DNA from: Papilionanthe hookeriana x Papilionanthe teres
Taxonomy: Eukaryota > Streptophyta > Magnoliopsida > Asparagales > Orchidaceae
Assembly (NCBI GenBank): GCA_022702705.1
Contig: CM040424.1
Coordinates: forward strand, 74,088,709-74,152,708
DNA: 64,000 nucleotides
Direction of reading: 5' to 3'
Shown here: positions 59,800 to 64,000 of the stretch, one piece after another
Position numbering within the stretch: position 1 is the first letter of the stretch
Layout of the letters: the number at the start of each line of letters is the position of its first letter
Position numbers and translations under genes: made by a program
The notes under the pieces: generated by a model
Seen by the model: the letters and a program-made list of their open reading frames with translations, nothing else
Databases searched by the model: none
What the model was told of the DNA's origin: nothing

Positions 59800-61600
59800 T
59801 ACTTAGCCAATACATGAGTGATATATACAAGTGCGGTTGTAAGACTCAAAAATTTTATTACTTTTCTCATTCAGCAAAAGTGCAAATGCATGAATGTGTT
59901 CATTGGCTAGGCATTGATTTCCAGTGCTTCATCAATTGAAGATCAAGCTATTACAAAATGTTCTTTGTAAATCATTGCATCACTCTTACAGTAACGACAT
60001 ATAAAAGAATTGAAAGAAAAATATATATTTTTTATTTGGAACTAATTAGAATTAGGAAAAATAGTACTTATCACTGAACATTTGGCATCAGATCAATGAC
60101 CTCCGCCTTATGTAAGAATATCTCATGCTTACAAGAAAGTTCATAATAGGTTGTGCATGTTCATGCTTCATATTCAAATAACAAAAGTACTTTAGAACAT
60201 AGTATGAAGTTATGGTACACTTAAAAATTAAAATACCTTATCTGGGCAATCATCAGCAAAACTTCATTCAATAATCTTCTCCTCCTCCTACAGAAAAATA
60301 GGGGCCTTGTTCCCTTCCCCAACCACCATAAATTCAACTCCCATTGATTCCTTTTTGGTTCCTTCCTCGGTACCCTCTTCCACTGTCATAGTTTCAGGTA
60401 CTTTAGATAGCTTCTTTTCTGGTTTGGTTATAATGCCCTCAACTTTTTCTCTTCTTAATTGACATTCTATGTAAGGGGATTCTAGTTTCTTCTTCTTCCA
60501 ATTTTGTCTTGATTTTACTCTCCGGAAAATAACACTCATATAATATTTGTAAACTAGTTTTTCTTTATGTTTTCTCTCAATAATTGATACTCCTACTTCC
60601 AATTGGTTTATTTTACTTTGCAACTCGGTTTATTTTGTGATCCTAGCTTCTCAGTAATTGAAGAAGTTCTTCAGTGTCTGTTTTTTAATCATGCTTAGTT
60701 GGCGTTGGAGTTGGAGTCTGAGGTAGAGTGTGAGGAGTAGATAATTCAACAGATTGTACAGGAGGTGAGTCGAGTCAAAATGTTAAACTCAACATTGAGA
60801 GGGCTAGAAAATGGAGTCGATGATTGTGGTTAGTGGAAAAAAAAGTATTTGTTCATCGGTAGTTAAATCTACAAGAGAATCAAAGATCTAAAATAACCAA
60901 AAAAGAAATTATCATGTTGTGTATGTAAGTTTAATATCACCCAAATGCTTGGAAAAAATGTTGACATCTCTGTTACTTGTTTGGATGTAAGTCTAAAGAA
61001 AAAAATACCAACCATTCTTGTGCTTCAAGGTCTCATTTTAGACCACTTAAGCATGCGAGGTCTTGCGTCATGTGAGGTTGGAGTAAGGATGGATAAGTGC
61101 TCATAAAATCAAATCTATAAAAAATAAAATTAATTTTTTCACATGCCATAAAGAATATAAGATTGTTGAAATATCAAGCATACTAATCGTTAACTAGAAA
61201 ACAAAACCATTCATGCATCTTGGAGCCCGATTTCGTCTTATTTTTCATGCAACAATGCCAATTAGCTCAACCAGAAAATCACAGATGGCTCTGACCAATT
61301 GAAGGAAAAGAACTGTTTGCATATTCGCCAAAACTATACAACACACTCAGGATCTTATAATTATTTAATGGAAAAAATAAATTCTCCAACAAAAGCTATA
61401 TGAACAACTTTACTGAAGGTGTTGAACAATGTCCTGAAGCAACTTCCAACAACTCAATTTTTTATTTGTATTGAATTTACAGTGGATATGAGATACTTAT
61501 CCTAGTTCACGGCCTCTCCGCTATTTAGCATGCTAATAAGCAAGGCTACCTTGTTCGAATTAAAGTTTAAACATTTGCCAAAGACCTTCTATTTGGTGTG
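59800..61600 (-). pseudogene. Ulp1-like protease relic of MULE-C, N-terminal part and linker
   Basis: Continuation of the protease relic on the far side of the RTE insertion. 61,060-61,120 matches the MULE-B exon at 28,636-28,773 (GCGAGGTCT, GTGCTCATAAAA). 61,250-61,310 matches 28,950-29,000 (CAGACCAATT region). A lysine/glutamate-rich linker frame (60,288-60,623) replaces the tandem-repeat linker of MULE-B. Many stops. Confidence 0.6.
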
Positions 61601-61639
61601 CCAACATTTCAAAATTTATAAGGTTAATGAATTTTTCTT

Positions 61640-62090
61640 ATACCATAAAATCACCAAAAATACCATCTTATATCACTAGAATACCATAAGAATACCATTA
61701 GAATACACAAAAATACCAACAGAATGACACCACACAAAACTAGTGGTATTATGGTGACATTTTGAAGGTATTTTGATGGTGCTGTTGTAATTTCTGGTGG
61801 TATTCGAATGATAATGTGATGGAAATTTATTGGTAGTGCAACGGTACTGTGGTACGTTATTTTGTAATATTGTGGTGGTGTGGCACCGGTAATTTAGTGC
61901 TACTTTGGTCATATTGAATCCTACATGGTATTGGGGTTGTATTTTAGTGGTAACTTGTTTGTATTATGGTGGTATTGTGGTTGTCTTGTTGTGGTACTGT
62001 GGTGATATTTTGGTGGACTTGAGGTTGTAATGAGTTAATATTATGGTGTTGTAATTATATTAACATGATGATGTTATGGTGCTCTTGATG
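61640..62090. repeat. AATACCAC tract with orientation switch (MULE-C, right tract)
   Basis: ATACCAC/AATACCAT units to about 61,735, then TGGTATT/GTGGT units to about 62,090. Confidence 0.83.
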
Positions 62091-63459
62091 GTATAATGAG
62101 GTATAATTGCATATAATATATACATAGATTGTTCTCGCAAAGGCAAAATATGGATATTTTTTGTTTTTCCAAACACAATTGAACAAGTACGCCTCCTAGA
62201 GATAAAATGCATTGCTCGACAATGATAAGTTGGTAATAGACATGATTGTAATAGGATACTTGCATATAGTATATTGAACAAATGAGACAATTTAAGTTTT
62301 GCATTGAACAAATGCGTTCGGAGAAAAATGAGACAAATGAAAATATTGCTTGTTTTCATATGCAATATTTTTTTAGATTACATGCACTTCACACAAGCAA
62401 AAAGTTAAACACTTGAAATTAATATTTTCCCCATTTACCTTATTAGTTTCCTCTCTTTCTCTCTCTCTCTCTCTCTCCCCTATTTTTTTCCTTGGATTCA
62501 TTAGTGCCAGCGTAAACCCTAAATCCTAAATAGTGAACAACTACATTAGTTTAGAAGATTTTACAACTCAGAACTAGTTTGAAACATAGCAACATATCAA
62601 ACATATGACCTTGTTTATCTTTTTTGTAACAAATTAAGTAGAATTCTAAGCTCGTATTAGACCGCGCTTTCTAGTGTCGGTGCCGAGGACATTAAACCTT
62701 CAACCGAGATTCCCAATGCCAGTGCCAAGGATGCAAAACCCTCAACCGCACTTCACAATTCCAATGGCAATAAACCTAAAATGCTCGAACCGTGGTTATC
62801 AAAATTTAGAAGAAACCCTAGCCCGTTAAAATGAAAATGAAGCTGGCATGCGCATTATTGTTTTCAATGCTCAAAAAATTAAAATTTTCATTACTTTTTT
62901 AATTCACGAGACCTAGGCTCGCCATTTTACATCTGATGCTATATTATTGAAGTCCACATGCAAAACCAACACAAAATTGTGTCTGAACTCTTGAGGCTCG
63001 CCCTTTGTGATCATCAGGAAGGAGGGAGAAAGATGGGGGCTTCTCAGATCTCTGTATGACACAATCACCTCGTTGATGTAAGAGCGAGGCGTAAGGAGGA
63101 AAACGATGAGTTGTGGAGGTTTTGCATGTAACGATCCAATCCCAGCGATAGGAGCGTGGCATAAGAAGAAATATGAGAGGTTCAAAGATCTTTGTACGCT
63201 GCATATCTTCCTCGATGGTTTTGAACAGGAGTAGATTGGAAAGAGAAAGATAGAAGTTTCAAACATCCCTGTTCGCCGCAATCCCATTACTGCTTTGTAA
63301 ATTAGGAGCATTGCCAAAATCAAGTAGGGAAAGGAACCGAGCGAAATGACGAAAAATATGGGAGTTTCGGACGTCATTGTTTGCCTCAATCCAGTTGCTG
63401 CTTCAGAACACCGACAGCCAGCTCCCCTCTAACAGAGGTGTTGAGAAAGGTGCACGAAA
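62091..63459. other. MULE-C right subterminal region
   Basis: Contains a short CT run (62,450-62,477), a stretch with repeated GTGCC(A/G)AGGA and CTCAACCG words (62,690-62,760) and, at 62,930-63,459, text in which GGAGTTTC/AAATATGGGAG-like words recur. It should hold the promoter and first exon of the protease gene; none can be assigned. Confidence 0.4.
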
Positions 63460-63518
63460 TTTCAGATGTGAGATTCATAAATATGAGTGTTTTGGGGTGC
63501 TTTGCATGTAAAAATCCC
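63460..63518 (-). repeat. Right TIR of MULE-C
   Basis: Reverse complement starts GGGATTTTTACATGC and contains AAAACACTCATATTTATG. Similarity to the left TIR is about 75-80 percent over 55 bp, with a 2-bp indel near the end. Confidence 0.78.
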
Positions 63519-63858
63519 ATAAAAAAGATATTTCGATTGATGAATAATATTGAATAGACCATACGATGCATCCAGGAATTTATTTGAGCAGAGGCATAAT
63601 GACAAGTTTGTTACTACCACTAAAATATTCAAGCCATCACTTCGATAGTTCTAAAACCATCTCAGCAGGATTCAGTTTAGATTTATTTTTCTCCACTCAT
63701 TTTCCAACCCATTCAGCAATATATATACATTATTAAAAACAACTGGAAAACTAATTTCCGAGACTTGAAATTTAAAAAGAAAAACCAAAGACTGGACTAC
63801 CAGTTCACCCCAAGATTGAATCTGACGATGTATTGCATTTCAGAGAACGAGCTGCTTA
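63519..63858 (-). other. 3' flank of the CCT gene
   Basis: 340 bp between the end of MULE-C and the stop codon of the CCT exon. Probably contains the 3' untranslated region, so MULE-C would have landed just downstream of, or within, the transcript end. Confidence 0.5.
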
Positions 63859-63964
63859 TCATGGAGGATTTGTGACCTGGTTAGCCTTGGCAAACCTACC
63901 CTTTATTCTCACCCTGCTGTCAGCACGAGCCTTTCTCGATTCGTATCGTATTAGTTTATCATAT
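63859..63964 (-). CDS. CCT-motif protein, terminal exon only
   Basis: A 106-bp last exon on the minus strand, too short for ordinary open-frame listing. The acceptor AACAAAGCAG precedes 63,964, and after one base of a split codon it encodes 34 residues to TGA at 63,859-63,861. It reads YDKLIRYESRKARADSRVRI and then KGRFAKANQ, the second half of the CCT domain (IRY-x-SRK-x-x-A-x-x-R-x-R-x-KGRF) found in CONSTANS-like, pseudo-response-regulator and CCT-motif-family proteins. These are nuclear regulators, many acting on flowering or light responses. B-box or receiver domains would lie outside the window, so the subfamily is open; the tail VTNPP is short. Confidence 0.85.
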
Positions 63965-64000
63965 CTGCTTTGTTAACAGTACTTTTTTTATTTTACAAGA

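Larger units (their letters stand above)
46287..63518. mobile_element. MULE-C: old 17.2-kb Mutator-like element with nested insertions
   Basis: Same two-gene design as MULE-B. A FAR1-type transposase relic (+) is at 46,575-49,370, and a Ulp1-like relic (-) is at 57,990-61,600, split by an RTE LINE. Three repeat tracts lie in the equivalent places. The ends are inverted repeats of about 55-60 bp (46,287-46,345 and 63,460-63,518) sharing an exact 20-base word. Flanking A-rich words ATAAAAAAA (46,278-46,286) and ATAAAAAAG (63,519-63,527) agree at 8 of 9 positions, compatible with a 9-bp duplication though low-complexity. A non-coding insertion at ~49.6-57.2 kb accounts for nearly half its length. 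Confidence 0.78.

Overview
The window is AT-rich plant nuclear DNA. It holds four host genes with plant-type introns or plastid targeting, set in a dense field of nested transposable elements. The host genes are an F-box gene, a chloroplast divinyl chlorophyllide reductase (DVR), a prolyl 4-hydroxylase (P4H) and the last exon of a CCT-motif gene. The families present (FAR1/MULE transposase, plant L1-type LINE with DUF4283, RTE LINE, Ty1-copia, Ty3-gypsy) are those of flowering plants. I cannot name the species.

Layout: 1-~6.3 kb is the right part of a decayed Mutator-like element (MULE-A) with a Ulp1-protease relic on the minus strand. About 7.0-12.9 kb is a stop-ridden L1-type LINE. 13.0-14.2 kb is a dispersed repeat with an inverted second copy at 45.2-46.0 kb. 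14.48-16.47 kb is a four-exon F-box gene (+). 17.5-19.2 kb is a Ty1-copia relic (-). 21,572-30,602 is MULE-B, with 146-bp terminal inverted repeats (TIRs), a perfect 9-bp target duplication, a FAR1-type transposase (+) and a convergent Ulp1-like protease gene (-). 32,792-34,117 is intronless DVR (+). 34,751-44,323 is a seven-exon P4H gene (-), which I rebuilt exon by exon; its 7.5-kb fourth intron contains an internally deleted Ty3-gypsy element. 46,287-63,518 is MULE-C, an older element of the same two-gene design, swollen by a large non-coding insertion (~49.6-57.2 kb) and a 5'-truncated RTE LINE (58.6-59.8 kb). 63,859-63,964 is the terminal exon of a CCT-domain gene (-).

The most interesting feature is the shared design of the three MULEs. 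Each carries (or, for MULE-A, keeps the right half of) a transposase and a Ulp1-like cysteine protease facing each other. Oriented short-repeat tracts lie in the 5' introns of both genes and between their 3' ends. In A and B the unit is AATAACAC; in C it is AATACCAC throughout. The middle tract switches strand orientation near its centre in all three copies. TIR sequences of B and C are unrelated although the internal genes are homologous. Of the three proteases only B keeps the visible His/Asp/Gln/Cys residues; A has lost the His and C the Cys.

The host genes look independent of one another: DVR makes monovinyl chlorophyllide in plastids, P4H hydroxylates prolines in the secretory pathway, the F-box protein is a likely SCF adaptor and the CCT protein a likely nuclear regulator.
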